NCBI RefSeq assembly: GCF_025499425.1
Contig: NZ_JAIMCB010000001.1
Coordinates: 372,001-436,000, forward strand
Reading direction: 5' to 3'
DNA: 64,000 nt
Origin: Acidiferrimicrobium sp. IK
GTDB lineage: Bacteria; Actinomycetota; Acidimicrobiia; Acidimicrobiales; Palsa-688
The position numbers and the translations under genes were made by a program. The notes beneath the pieces were generated by a model. The model was given only the letters and a program-made list of their open reading frames with translations, had not been told where the DNA came from and ran no database searches. Positions within the stretch are counted from its first letter, which is position 1. Each line of letters starts with the position of its first letter. Positions 26,185-34,986 of this stretch are shown here, one piece after another.

Positions 26185-26814
26185 GTGCCCCCGCGCCGCC
26201 ATCTCCCGTCGCGCCCTCACCAGACACCGGTGCGCGAGCTGCGGGCATACCCCCGCCCGGAGACGGCCACACCCCGTCAAGTCCGGATCGGCACGGCGCT
26301 GCTCGCGGCGTGGCTGGTCCTGCTGGTGGGCCTCGCGGTGTGGACCGGGGTCGAGGTGCACCGCCTCGACCGCCAGTCGATGCTGCTCGCCTCGACCGGC
26401 ACGACCCTGACCGACACCGCGACCGGCCTGCGCCGCCTGGAGCACATCCCGGTCGTGGGGGCGGCGGTCGCCGCCGCAGCCCGCCAGGTCGGCGCCGCGG
26501 GCGGGAAGGCAACCGCTTCGGCCGCGACGTCGAAGGCCGGCATCGACGAGCTGGCGTGGCTTCTCGGGGCGGCGATCGCAGTGATCCCGGCCGCGCCGGC
26601 GGTGGTGGTCCTCGGCCGGTTCCGCCTGGCGAGGCGACGGGAGCGCCGGGCGCTCATGGCCGCGCTGGCGGACCCCGCCCGGCGAGGGCTGGCCCAACGG
26701 CACCTCGCTGGGCGGGCCGGACGTCTCCTGCCCTACCGGGACCTGGCGCAGCTGCCCGACACCAGCGTCGAGACCCTCGCAGCCGCGGAGGCGGCCAGGC
26801 TCGGGCTTCGCTGA
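26185..26814 (+). CDS. two-TM membrane protein, paralogue of 29748-30401 protein
   Basis: A 209-aa protein with GTG start and RBS AGGGAGGAA. One TM lies near residues 36-55 (ALLAAWLVLLVGLAVWTGVEV) and another near 125-145 (WLLGAAIAVIPAAPAVVVLG), with an Ala/Thr-rich external loop between. The C-terminal cytosolic part (ALMAALADPARRGLAQRHLAGRA) resembles that of the protein encoded at 29748-30401. The two share the motif order AWLV-WxGVxVxRL, HxPxVG and a terminal LAxAExxRLGL. No characterised family recognised. It lies 17 bp after the dehydratase operon. Confidence 0.65.
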   Translation: MPPRRHLPSRPHQTPVRELRAYPRPETATPRQVRIGTALLAAWLVLLVGLAVWTGVEVHRLDRQSMLLASTGTTLTDTATGLRRLEHIPVVGAAVAAAARQVGAAGGKATASAATSKAGIDELAWLLGAAIAVIPAAPAVVVLGRFRLARRRERRALMAALADPARRGLAQRHLAGRAGRLLPYRDLAQLPDTSVETLAAAEAARLGLR

Positions 26815-26869
26815 GCGGGCCGCCGCCCGCCTCCCGCAGATGCAGCCCGCCTGCCGGGGCGGCGAGCGC

Positions 26870-27457
26870 TCAGCCGCCGCTGGAGGTGGCGGCCCCCGGC
26901 GAGGTGGTCGTGGACGTCGACGCCGCCGACCCGCAGTGCAGGCCGGCCTGGCGGCCCGCCGCGGTCGCCGCCTGAAGGTCGGAGACGGCCTGCTGCGCGT
27001 CGCTCTGGGCGCCGCTCACCTGACCCGAAGCCAGGGCGGTGGCCGCCTGCTGCCCGACGGCGACGGCGTGGCGGACGTCGGAGGTCAGGGTCTGCAACGG
27101 TCCCGACAACGTGGCGTGGGCGCCGGCGCCGGTGACCGACGTCAGCGTCGACTGCAGCTTGGCCAGGTCGGCGCCGACGGTGCCCGCCGCGCTCCCGACG
27201 CTGGCCGGCTTGGTCAGATCGAGCTGCGACACGTCGGCCCGGGCGGTCGACGCCTCGGCGCACAGCCCGTCGACCTGGGCGGCCAGCGCGCCGCCGCCCG
27301 ACAGGGCGGTGGTGGAGGTCGTGGTGCTCGCCGGCACCGTCGCCGCGGTCGTCGGAGCCGCCTGGGAACCGCCGCTGGAGCCGCAAGCGGCGGTGCCGAG
27401 CAGGCCGGCCGCGCCGGCGGAGGCGACAGCGATGAGACGGATCGGTCGGATGGTCAT
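26870..27457 (-). CDS. predicted lipoprotein coupled to MMPL transporter
   Basis: A 195-aa protein. Signal peptide MTIRPIRLIAVASAGAAGLLGTAACG has a lipobox TAAC. The mature protein is Ser/Thr/Ala-rich with a helical middle (LAAQVDGLCAEA to HCGSAAS) and a low-complexity tail. Two Cys remain after the lipobox and could pair. The ATG overlaps the MMPL stop by 4 nt, so the two are translationally coupled. It may be an accessory lipoprotein of the transporter. No named family recognised. Confidence 0.7.
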   Translation of the reverse strand: MTIRPIRLIAVASAGAAGLLGTAACGSSGGSQAAPTTAATVPASTTTSTTALSGGGALAAQVDGLCAEASTARADVSQLDLTKPASVGSAAGTVGADLAKLQSTLTSVTGAGAHATLSGPLQTLTSDVRHAVAVGQQAATALASGQVSGAQSDAQQAVSDLQAATAAGRQAGLHCGSAASTSTTTSPGAATSSGG

Positions 27458-29751
27458 GGCGTGGGGAACCCTTCTCTCTCGGGGATCGGATCGGTCGGAG
27501 CGGCCGGCGGGAGGCCGCCGGCGGGGCCAGGCGACGGGTCGGTGACCGGCGACGGCTCCGGGACCGGCGAGCGCTCCGGGACCGGCCGGCGGGGCCACCT
27601 AGAGCGGGCGCCGAGCAGCTGCAGCGCGGCCGGCAGCACCACCAGGCGAACCAGGAACGTGTCGATCAGAAGGCCGCTGGCCATCGCGACCGCCAGCTCC
27701 CGGAACGACGCGAGGGGCACCAGCATGAGCACGATGAAGCTGCTGGCCAGGGTGATCCCGGCGATGTTGATCGCCGACGCGGCCCGCCCGGCGCCGACTT
27801 GAACCGCGTCCCGGAAGGGTCTGGTGGCCGACGTGCGCCAGATCTCTCCGGCCAGGAACAGGTTGTAGTCGGCGCCGAACGCGAGGAGCAGGACCTCGGC
27901 GGCGAAAGGAACGAAGAACGTGAACCCGGCGGTCCCGGCCGGGTTGGAGAAAACGAGCGAGGTGACGCCAAGCGCGGCGGCGACGGTCAACGCGCCGGCC
28001 AGGGTGAGCAGGACCGGGGCGATCAGCGAGCGCAGGAACACGGCCATCACGACGAGGATGGCCAGCATCACCAGGCCCCCGACGCGCAGCAGGTCGCCTT
28101 TGGCCGGCCCGGTGATGCCGGCGCTGATCGCGGTGTCACCGGCATAGCGCACCCGGCCGGACAGACCGGCGCGGCTCACCATCGCCGGCATCGCGGCCTC
28201 GACGCGGTGAAGGTCCGCGATGGCAGCCGACCCGAGCGGCTCGGCGTCGAGGACCACCAGGTAACGGGCCGCGCCGCCGTCCTTGGCCAGGAACACCCCT
28301 TCGGCCGGGAGGCCGGGGATCGAGTCCGCCGGTCCGAGCACCCCGGCCACGCCCGGCAGGCGGCCGATCTCGGCCTGCAGGCGGGCCAGGCCGACGCGGT
28401 GGGCGGACACCGCCGGCTGGTTGAGGAGGATCTCGGTCGGGGCGACGATCCCGGGGGCGAAACCGTCACCGGCCGCGTTCGCCGCCCGCGCCGCTTGGTC
28501 CCCGGCGGGCAGGTCGCCGAGCAGGTTGATGCCGATGCTGTCGTGGTGCAGCGCCCACCCCCCGGCGCCGAGCAGGCCGACCCCGACGACCACGACTGCG
28601 GCGGCCGCGACGGGCCGACGCAGCGCGCCGAGCAGCCTGGAGCGGGCCGAACGGCGGCCCTTGTCGGACTGTCGGGCCGGCCAGAAGACGCGGTCGCCGA
28701 GCAGCCACAACGTCGCGGGCACGAAGGTGGTGGCGACCGCGACGGTCACCGCAACGGTCACCGCCAGGCCAGGCCCGAGATGGGCGAACAGCGGCAGGTG
28801 GGCGGTGGTGATCATCGCGGTGCCGATGGCCACGGTGAGCCCGGCCGCGAGGACAACGGAGGTGACCTCCTTCGCGGCGCCGTGGGCTGCGTCTCGGCCG
28901 TCCGCGCCCTGGCGGATCCGCCGGCGGGCCGCGGTCAGGTAGAACACGGAGTAGTCGGTGGCGATGCCGAGCAGCAACACGATGAGGATCGGGTCGAGCT
29001 CGGAGGGGACCGTCACCGGCAGGTGGATCGTGGCGACGGCCAGCAGGCGCTGGGACAGCTCGTAGGCGATCCCGGCCGCGGCGAGGGTCACCACTGGGGC
29101 CACGACCGACCGGAACGTCCCGGCGACGATGACGATCAACAACCCCACGCTGACCAGCTCGATGACCTTGAGCGACCCGGATATGGCGTGGCCCTGTTGG
29201 GCCTCGGCCGGGTACGCGCCGGTCACGCCGGTCAGCCCCATCCCCGGCCCGGACAGGTACCGCTTGGCGTAGGCCTCCGACAGGCTGGTGGTGCGGTCCG
29301 GTGACAGCGACGGGCGGTAGAACAGGTAGGTGAGGGCGGTAGTGCCGGATCGGAGCGATGACGGCATCAGCCGCAGCTCGTTGGTCAGCGGGAGGGCGCC
29401 GGCGATGCCCGCCACGCCGGGCAGGCCGGTGGTGTCGACTTGCACCGCCCGCGCCGCGGTCTGGCCTTGGGCGGCGAGCGAGAGGCCCGCCGGGTCGTGC
29501 TGCACCACGACGTCTTGGGCCAGGAACGGGAACGCGAACCGGCGGACCGACTCGATCTCCGCTCGGATCGGCGGTGACGACTTCGAGATCGCGCCGCTCA
29601 GCGCGCCGCGCGACGCCGACGGCGACAGGCGGGGGAGGAACGCGACTGGGGCGATGGTGGCCCCCGCCCAGCCGGCCACCACCAGCACCGCCCCGACAGT
29701 ACGAAGCCGGCGGTGCCTGACGGTCTTGGTGGTGGTGACGTCGCCGCTCAT
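27454..29751 (-). CDS. MMPL-family RND transporter
   Basis: A 765-aa protein with 12 predicted TM segments arranged as 1 + 5 + 1 + 5 around two large external loops. The first TM is near residues 13-35. LDPILIVLLLGIATDYSVFYLTAARR and VLLLAFGADYNLFLAGEIWR carry the conserved GxxxDY proton-relay motifs of each half. MMPL proteins of actinobacteria export lipids and glycolipids by proton motive force. It is coupled by 4-nt overlaps to a two-TM protein upstream and a lipoprotein downstream. The Pro-rich C-terminal tail (about 40 residues) is cytosolic. Confidence 0.87.
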   Translation of the reverse strand: MSGDVTTTKTVRHRRLRTVGAVLVVAGWAGATIAPVAFLPRLSPSASRGALSGAISKSSPPIRAEIESVRRFAFPFLAQDVVVQHDPAGLSLAAQGQTAARAVQVDTTGLPGVAGIAGALPLTNELRLMPSSLRSGTTALTYLFYRPSLSPDRTTSLSEAYAKRYLSGPGMGLTGVTGAYPAEAQQGHAISGSLKVIELVSVGLLIVIVAGTFRSVVAPVVTLAAAGIAYELSQRLLAVATIHLPVTVPSELDPILIVLLLGIATDYSVFYLTAARRRIRQGADGRDAAHGAAKEVTSVVLAAGLTVAIGTAMITTAHLPLFAHLGPGLAVTVAVTVAVATTFVPATLWLLGDRVFWPARQSDKGRRSARSRLLGALRRPVAAAAVVVVGVGLLGAGGWALHHDSIGINLLGDLPAGDQAARAANAAGDGFAPGIVAPTEILLNQPAVSAHRVGLARLQAEIGRLPGVAGVLGPADSIPGLPAEGVFLAKDGGAARYLVVLDAEPLGSAAIADLHRVEAAMPAMVSRAGLSGRVRYAGDTAISAGITGPAKGDLLRVGGLVMLAILVVMAVFLRSLIAPVLLTLAGALTVAAALGVTSLVFSNPAGTAGFTFFVPFAAEVLLLAFGADYNLFLAGEIWRTSATRPFRDAVQVGAGRAASAINIAGITLASSFIVLMLVPLASFRELAVAMASGLLIDTFLVRLVVLPAALQLLGARSRWPRRPVPERSPVPEPSPVTDPSPGPAGGLPPAAPTDPIPEREGFPTP

Positions 29752-30401
29752 GACACCGAACGCGACCGCAGCACCGGCGCCCCTTTCAGGCGGGCCAGCT
29801 CCACCGCCGGGTCGAGCCCGAGACGCTCGATCTCCGCTCCGGCCAGGGCGTCGAGGCGTCCCGCTTCCAGGTCGGCCCACGGGTCGGGGCTCAGCTGCTC
29901 TAGGCGGTGGAACGGGAGCTGCGCCACCGCCCGCTCCGCCAAGAAGCGCATCGTGCGGGCCGGGTCGCTGCTTTCGCGCAGCGCGGCGCGCAGCGCCCCG
30001 GCCTCCCTGGCCCGCTGCAACCGCAACGGGACGTAGGCGGCCAGGACCGGGACGACGGGGACCACGAACACCACCAGCGGCAGGAGCACGCTGAGCTGGC
30101 CGGTGCTCGAGCGGGCCGACGCCGCGCTGAGAGAAGCGCTGGCGGCGGTAGCGGTGACCCGCCCGGCGATGGCCGCCAGGTCGTGCCCGACCAGCGGCAG
30201 GTGCGACAGCGTGTGGAGGGCGTTGCCGGTCTGCGACAGTGCGCCGGCGGCGGCTTGCAGCGTCGACGACAACGCGCCGAGGCGGCGCACGTCGACGCCG
30301 ATCCACACCGCGATCACCAGCCAGGCCACCACCCACGCCCCGACCAGCCCGTCGGCGGCTCGGAGGGCACGCACGGCACGGCGGCGGGACGGCTGAGGCA
30401 T
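29748..30401 (-). CDS. two-TM membrane protein preceding MMPL gene
   Basis: A 217-aa protein from ATG 30401; a GTG two codons upstream is possible but sits too near the AAGGA sequence. TM segments are near residues 20-38 (VGAWVVAWLVIAVWIGV) and 105-125 (LSVLLPLVVFVVPVVPVLAAYV). The C-terminal domain includes LAERAVAQLPFHRLEQL and GAEIERLGLDP. It is paralogous to the protein at 26185. The pair brackets the MMPL-lipoprotein genes, so both may serve the transporter. Function unknown. Confidence 0.65.
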   Translation of the reverse strand: MPQPSRRRAVRALRAADGLVGAWVVAWLVIAVWIGVDVRRLGALSSTLQAAAGALSQTGNALHTLSHLPLVGHDLAAIAGRVTATAASASLSAASARSSTGQLSVLLPLVVFVVPVVPVLAAYVPLRLQRAREAGALRAALRESSDPARTMRFLAERAVAQLPFHRLEQLSPDPWADLEAGRLDALAGAEIERLGLDPAVELARLKGAPVLRSRSVS

Positions 30402-30474
30402 CTCCACCGTCCTTCCCGCCGGCGCGGTCCCGACCAGACCTGGCGCCGCACGTTCCGAGATGCGAGGGGTCGTG

Positions 30475-31350
30475 TCAGGCCGCCGGGTTCCTCCGGCCGG
30501 CCGGCTGGTCGTCGGCCAGCGCCGGGGACCGGGTGAGGACCACCGCCCCCGCCACCATCGACGCCGCGCCTGCCGCGGCCAGCGCGATGCCCGCCCCGCC
30601 GTTGCCGACCTGCTCGCCGAACACCAGCGTCCCCCAGAGGATCGAGGTGACCGGGTCGAGCAGGGTGATGCCCGGCTGCGCGGCCACCAGCCGACCGCTT
30701 TGAAGGGCGTTTTGCATCAGGTACATGGCCCCGATGCCCGCGGCGGCCATGGCGTAGGTGGTCCACGCCGAGAACAGCGCGGCCGGGCCTCGGGACATCG
30801 CCTGGGTGGCGGCGTCCATCAACGCCGCGGTCAGGCCGAACATGACCCCCGTCGCCGCGCCGAGAAGAGCGCCGCGACGCTCACCGCCGACGCGCAGCGC
30901 AGCGACGATCAAGGCTGCGACCCCGGCCAGGCTGGCGCCGAGCGCCACCACCCACGACCGGGCTGCCACCTCCGTCGAGCCGCCCGCCGGCGTCAGACCG
31001 CCGACCACCGCCGCCACGCCGACGGTGAGCAGCGTCGACGCCGCCCACTCCCGGCGACCCATCCGGGCGTGGAGGAACCAAGAAGCCCCGACCAGGGTCA
31101 TCGGCAGCTCGAGGATGACGATCGGCTGCACGGCGGCGAGGGTCCCGGCGTGCAGGGCCGCGGCCTGGAGCAGGAACGACACGATGACCGCCGACACCCC
31201 GAGCAGCCAGTCCCGCCGGTGGAGCAGGTCGACGATCATCCGCCGCGAGAAGCTGGACTCTTGTGGTTGCTCCCTGTCGGCGCGCCGCTGCGCGACGTTG
31301 GACGCCGCGTTGGTCGCCGCGGTCAGCGCGGCGAGGAGGTAACCGAGCAC
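30475..31350 (-). CDS. DMT-superfamily (EamA-like) transporter
   Basis: A 291-aa integral membrane protein with about 9-10 TM segments and an internal repeat typical of DMT/EamA permeases. VQPIVILELPMTLVGASWFLHARM and QPGITLLDPVTSILWGTLVFGEQV are equivalent halves. A short cytosolic loop after TM1 (ADREQPQESSF) is typical of the actinobacterial DMT group. The start is a GTG without a clear ribosome-binding site. Substrate unknown. It follows the sigma-factor gene on the same strand at 40 bp. Confidence 0.75.
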   Translation of the reverse strand: MLGYLLAALTAATNAASNVAQRRADREQPQESSFSRRMIVDLLHRRDWLLGVSAVIVSFLLQAAALHAGTLAAVQPIVILELPMTLVGASWFLHARMGRREWAASTLLTVGVAAVVGGLTPAGGSTEVAARSWVVALGASLAGVAALIVAALRVGGERRGALLGAATGVMFGLTAALMDAATQAMSRGPAALFSAWTTYAMAAAGIGAMYLMQNALQSGRLVAAQPGITLLDPVTSILWGTLVFGEQVGNGGAGIALAAAGAASMVAGAVVLTRSPALADDQPAGRRNPAA

Positions 31351-31390
31351 GCCGGTCCATCGGGGCGGCGGCCGGGCCGGCGCCAGGCGC

Positions 31391-32137
31391 TCACTCGGCC
31401 ATCGCCAGCTCGGCGCGCATGCGCTCCAGCAGCCCCTTGAGGACCCTCGATACTTGCATCTGGCTGAGCCCGATCCGACGCCCGACCTCCGCCTGGGTGC
31501 AGCCCTCGAGATACACCAGCCCGAGGATCCGGCGGTCCCGCTCGCCCAGCCCGGGCAGGTACCCCTCGAGCGCGACCCGGTCGAGGACCGCCTCCGGCTG
31601 GGAGCGCGGGTCGGCGGCGGTCTCGTCGATCAGGGCGGTCCCGTCGTTGTCGCTCGGCGCGTCGAGGCGGACCAGGGACGTGTTGTGGACCGTCTCCATG
31701 GCCTCGAGGACCCGCTCCTCCCCGACGCCGAGATGGTCGGCGATCTCCTGCAGCGAAGGGCTGCGCCCGAGGGACTGGTGCAGCTCGTCGACGGCTCGGG
31801 TGGCGGCCAGCGCCGTCTCCTGCGCGCTGCGGGGAACCCGCAACCCCCACAGGTGATCGCGGAAATGCCGCTTGAGCTCCCCGACTATGCAGGTGATGGC
31901 GTAGGTCGAGAACGCCGCGCCCCTGCTCGGGTCGAACCGGCGGGCCGCGCCGATCAACGCCAGCATCGCCACCTGTTCGAGGTCGTCGAACTCGGCCCCC
32001 CGGTTGACGTAACGCCTCGCCATCGCCCGGGCCAGCGTCAGGTGCGACTCGACCAGCGACGTCTCCTCCGCGCTGAGCTGCTGCCCGGAGCGGAGGTGCG
32101 CTGGCGGCATGCTGCGGGGGTGGCGGGAGGAGATCAC
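31391..32137 (-). CDS. RNA polymerase sigma factor, SigB/SigF type
   Basis: A 248-aa sigma-70 family protein with regions 2 to 4: ARRYVNRGAEFDDLEQVAMLALIGAARRFDP (2.1-2.2), FSTYAITCIVGELKRHFRD (2.3-2.4), GRSPSLQEIADHLGV (3), and LGLVYLEGCTQAEVGRRIGLSQMQVSRVLKGLL (4.2 helix-turn-helix). The layout matches SigB/SigF general-stress or developmental factors. No anti-sigma or anti-anti-sigma gene is adjacent. An RsiG-type anti-sigma factor lies 29 kb away (60660), but RsiG normally binds WhiG. GTG start at 32137, with M10 an alternative. Confidence 0.87.
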   Translation of the reverse strand: MISSRHPRSMPPAHLRSGQQLSAEETSLVESHLTLARAMARRYVNRGAEFDDLEQVAMLALIGAARRFDPSRGAAFSTYAITCIVGELKRHFRDHLWGLRVPRSAQETALAATRAVDELHQSLGRSPSLQEIADHLGVGEERVLEAMETVHNTSLVRLDAPSDNDGTALIDETAADPRSQPEAVLDRVALEGYLPGLGERDRRILGLVYLEGCTQAEVGRRIGLSQMQVSRVLKGLLERMRAELAMAE

Positions 32138-32228
32138 TGCCGGGAGCTTCCCTGTCCCCCGGCCGCTAACCGGTGCCCGCCAGACCGGGTTCGTCTCGAA
32201 CGTTGCTGTCCCGCAGCACCCGCCACCT

Positions 32229-32247
32229 CCAGACGAAACGCGTCTGG
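32229..32247. promoter_or_regulatory. 7-bp stem hairpin upstream of coxB
   Basis: CCAGACG-AAACG-CGTCTGG is a perfect 7-bp inverted repeat in the 220-bp region between the divergent sigma-factor and oxidase operons, about 110 bp before the coxB start. With no T tract it may be an operator or 5' UTR structure. Confidence 0.4.
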
Positions 32248-32357
32248 AATCGTGCTGAGCGCTGTCCGGTTCGCAGCCGGGCCCGCGGGTACTGACTGGG
32301 GGTGATCAGGGACGGCTGGACTGCGGCGCCGACCGCCGGCTCGAGCATCGGCTGAAC

Positions 32358-32984
32358 GTGGACCACCGCTCCAGCTTCAACCACGTCTTCCCCCTTGAGG
32401 TGGTCATCGCCTGCGTGGTGTTCGGGCTGGTGCTCGTCGTGCTGACCGCGGCGGTCGTCCGGTCCCGCACCCGCTGGGGGCGGCGGGCCAAGCCGACCAA
32501 GAGCCACCCGAAGACCGAGGGGCTCTACGTCGCCATCGTCGCGGGTCTGGCGGTGTTCCTCGTCGTGTTCTCGATCGACAACAACCGTTCGTCGCTCGCC
32601 GCTCACCCGGCGATGAAGGTCCAGGTGACCGCGTTCCAGTGGTGCTGGCGCTTCGCGTACACCGGCACCCCGGTGACCGTCACCGGGCAGTGCCAAGGCG
32701 GCGCCGTCCCGACCCTGGAGCTGCCGACCGGCAAGACGATCGAGATCGACCTGACCTCCTCCGACGTCGTCCACTCCATGTGGGTGCCCTACCTGCGCTT
32801 CAAGATGCAGGCGTTCCCTGACCACGTCAACGTGTTCGACACCCGCTTGGACCACCCAGGCTCGTGGCCGGGACGCTGCGCAGAGTTCTGCGGGCTCTAC
32901 CACAGCGGGATGGACTTCACCCTCAAGGCGGTGCCGCCCGCCCAGTTCGACTCGTGGCTGCGGTCGCAGGAGGCGTCGGCGTGA
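32358..32984 (+). CDS. ctaC: cytochrome c oxidase subunit II
   Basis: A 208-aa protein with two TM helices (about residues 11-34 and 54-72) followed by the cupredoxin domain. CuA ligands are visible: His in HSMWVPYL and the block CAEFCGLYHSGM (Cys, Cys, His, Met with the bridging Glu). CuA accepts electrons from cytochrome c. It is short compared with the usual actinobacterial CtaC (over 300 aa) and lacks a lipoprotein signal. GTG start. Its stop overlaps the subunit I start by 4 nt, and it heads the oxidase/bc operon. Confidence 0.88.
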   Translation: MDHRSSFNHVFPLEVVIACVVFGLVLVVLTAAVVRSRTRWGRRAKPTKSHPKTEGLYVAIVAGLAVFLVVFSIDNNRSSLAAHPAMKVQVTAFQWCWRFAYTGTPVTVTGQCQGGAVPTLELPTGKTIEIDLTSSDVVHSMWVPYLRFKMQAFPDHVNVFDTRLDHPGSWPGRCAEFCGLYHSGMDFTLKAVPPAQFDSWLRSQEASA

Positions 32985-34609
32985 CGACCGTCGTCCCCCA
33001 GGCGGTACCGGCAGGCGACGTGCGCGCCCCGGGCCTGGTGGGGCTGCTCACCACCACCGACCACAAGAAGATCGGGCTGTTGACCCTCGCCACGTCGCTC
33101 GGCCTGTTCGCGGTGATGGGCGCGATGGCGCTGGTCATGCGGTCCCAGCTGGCCCAGCCGAACCAGCATCTGATCCCGCTGCAGGTCTACAACCAGCTGT
33201 TCACCATCCACGGCTCGGGGATGATCTACCTGGTCATCACCCCGTTCGCGCTCGGCGCGGGCGTCTACCTCGTCCCGCTGCACGTCGGCGCGCCGGCGAT
33301 CGCCGCGCCCCGCACGACGCTGCTGGCGTTCTGGCTGTACGCGTTCGGCGCGGTGTCGCTGCTGTCGGGCTTCGGGGTAGGCGGCGGCGCGGCGTCCGAC
33401 GGCTGGTACGCGTACACGCCGCTCAGCGACTCGACGTTCACGCCGGGGTCGGGGATGAGCCTGTGGATCGTCGGGGTGTTCCTCGCGGCGTGCGGGATGA
33501 TCCTCATGAGCGCCACGGTCCTTTGGACCGCCCTGCGCCTCAGGGCGCCGGGCATGACGCTGCTTCGCATGCCGGTGTTCACCTGGTCGATGGTGGTGAC
33601 CACCCTCATGGGGGTGGCGTCTTTCCCGTCCCTGCTGGGGGCCATGGTGATGATGGCGATCGGGCGATCCGACCCTTCCCTGTTCGACGCCAACACCTGG
33701 AACATCGCGTATCAGAACCTGTTCTGGTTCTACGGGCACCCGGTCGTGTACATCATGTTCTTCCCGTTCGTGGGGGCGGTGGCCGAGTCCCTGGCCACCT
33801 TCTCGGGCCGCCGGTACGCCGGTTACCGGCCGACCGTGCTGGCGCTGCTGGCCTTCGCCGCGCTGTCGATGAGCGTGTGGGGCCACCACATGTTCGTCAC
33901 CGGGCAGGCCGCCAACGACTACTACAGCCTCACCAGCATCGCCTTGTCGGTGCCCGCGGGCGTCGAGTACTTCGGGTTCCTGGCCACGATCATCGGCGGC
34001 CGGCTGCGCTACACGACGTCGATGCTCTTCGCTTTGGGTTTCATCCCCCAGTTCCTGGTCGGCGGGCTGACCGGGGTCATGCTCGGGACTCCAGTCGTCG
34101 ACTACCACGTGCAGGGCAGCTACTTCATCGTCGCCCACTTCCACTACACGCTCTTTGGCGGCAGCGTGTTCGGGATGTTCGCCGGCGTGTACCTGTGGTG
34201 GCCGAAGGTCACCGGCTTCATGCTCTCCGAGCGGCTGGGCAAGGCGCATTTCGTGCTGATGGTCATCGGGACCAACATGACGTTCCTGCCGATGTTCGGG
34301 CTCGGCTTTTTGGGGCTGCCCCGGCGGGTGGCGACCTACCCGGACCAGGCGTGGTTCGGGACCCTCAACCTGATCTCGTCGATCGGCGCCGGGGTGATCG
34401 CCTTGGCGATGGCGGTGTTCGCGTTCAACGTGGTCCACTCGCGGCGTCACCGGGTCGCCGCCCCCGACGACCCGTGGGCCGGCCAGACCCTCGAGTGGGC
34501 CACCTCCTCGCCTCCGCCGCGGTGGAACTACGACGTGATCCCGCCGATAACCAGCCACGCCCCTTTGCTCGACCTGCGCGACGCCGACGACGAGCGGGTG
34601 GGAGCGTGA
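32981..34609 (+). CDS. ctaD: cytochrome c oxidase subunit I with altered proton-channel residues
   Basis: A 542-aa heme-copper oxidase catalytic subunit with about 12 TM helices. All metal ligands are present: H77 (FTIHGSGM), H253 with the cross-linking Tyr in GHPVVY (Y257), H302/H303 (GHHMF), and H386/H388 (VAHFHYTL). The canonical channel residues are not: GAPD is GAPA (A106), GHPE is GHPV (V255), and PTGIK is PAGVE (A326, E329). Y251 precedes GHPVV, reminiscent of the YSHPxV motif of A2-type oxidases, but Ser is Gly. GTG start overlaps coxB by 4 nt. It reduces O2 to water. Confidence 0.9.
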   Translation: MTTVVPQAVPAGDVRAPGLVGLLTTTDHKKIGLLTLATSLGLFAVMGAMALVMRSQLAQPNQHLIPLQVYNQLFTIHGSGMIYLVITPFALGAGVYLVPLHVGAPAIAAPRTTLLAFWLYAFGAVSLLSGFGVGGGAASDGWYAYTPLSDSTFTPGSGMSLWIVGVFLAACGMILMSATVLWTALRLRAPGMTLLRMPVFTWSMVVTTLMGVASFPSLLGAMVMMAIGRSDPSLFDANTWNIAYQNLFWFYGHPVVYIMFFPFVGAVAESLATFSGRRYAGYRPTVLALLAFAALSMSVWGHHMFVTGQAANDYYSLTSIALSVPAGVEYFGFLATIIGGRLRYTTSMLFALGFIPQFLVGGLTGVMLGTPVVDYHVQGSYFIVAHFHYTLFGGSVFGMFAGVYLWWPKVTGFMLSERLGKAHFVLMVIGTNMTFLPMFGLGFLGLPRRVATYPDQAWFGTLNLISSIGAGVIALAMAVFAFNVVHSRRHRVAAPDDPWAGQTLEWATSSPPPRWNYDVIPPITSHAPLLDLRDADDERVGA

Positions 34610-34986
34610 AGCGGCCGCGCGGCGCGGTCGGGGTGATCCTCTTGTGGGCGTCGTTCAACGCCGTCCTCTCCGCGGTCCTCATCTACTTCAACAGCCGGAT
34701 CAAAGCGCTGGAGATGGGCAGCGACTGGGGGGCGGTAGGGATCCTGCTCGTCACCTCTGCGATCTTCGCTCTGCCGCTGCGCGCCGCCACCCAGCCGAGA
34801 GGCGCAGCCCGGCAGGGTGCCGACAGCGGGGCGCCGGCGTTGGCCTTCGCCGGCGCCTGCCTGCTCGGCGGGATGGCGTGGGTCCTCGGGGCGTGGCTGG
34901 CCTACCCGGCGGTCCCGCTGCTCGTGTTCTGCGCCCGCCGGCTGTGGACCACCAGGGCCGGGCGGCAGAGGGGGGTGGGCGCATGA
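34606..34986 (+). CDS. small membrane protein between oxidase and bc genes
   Basis: A 126-aa protein with three to four hydrophobic segments (GVILLWASFNAVLSAVLIYF, WGAVGILLVTSAIFALPL, ALAFAGACLLGGMAWVLGAWLAY, VPLLVFCARRLW). GTG start overlaps the subunit I stop by 4 nt. It occupies the place where subunits III/IV are often encoded but is too short for subunit III (seven TM, about 200 aa). Perhaps a subunit IV-like or accessory protein. Not recognised. Confidence 0.65.
   Translation: MKRPRGAVGVILLWASFNAVLSAVLIYFNSRIKALEMGSDWGAVGILLVTSAIFALPLRAATQPRGAARQGADSGAPALAFAGACLLGGMAWVLGAWLAYPAVPLLVFCARRLWTTRAGRQRGVGA

Noticed and set aside
27799..29304. long plus-strand open frame opposite the MMPL gene
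   Set aside because: Shadow of the transporter; the sequence has no hydrophobic or domain structure.
31391..32137. WhiG sigma factor as partner of the RsiG-like protein
   Set aside because: Sequence pattern fits SigB/SigF rather than WhiG/FliA, so a direct pairing is only listed as a possibility.
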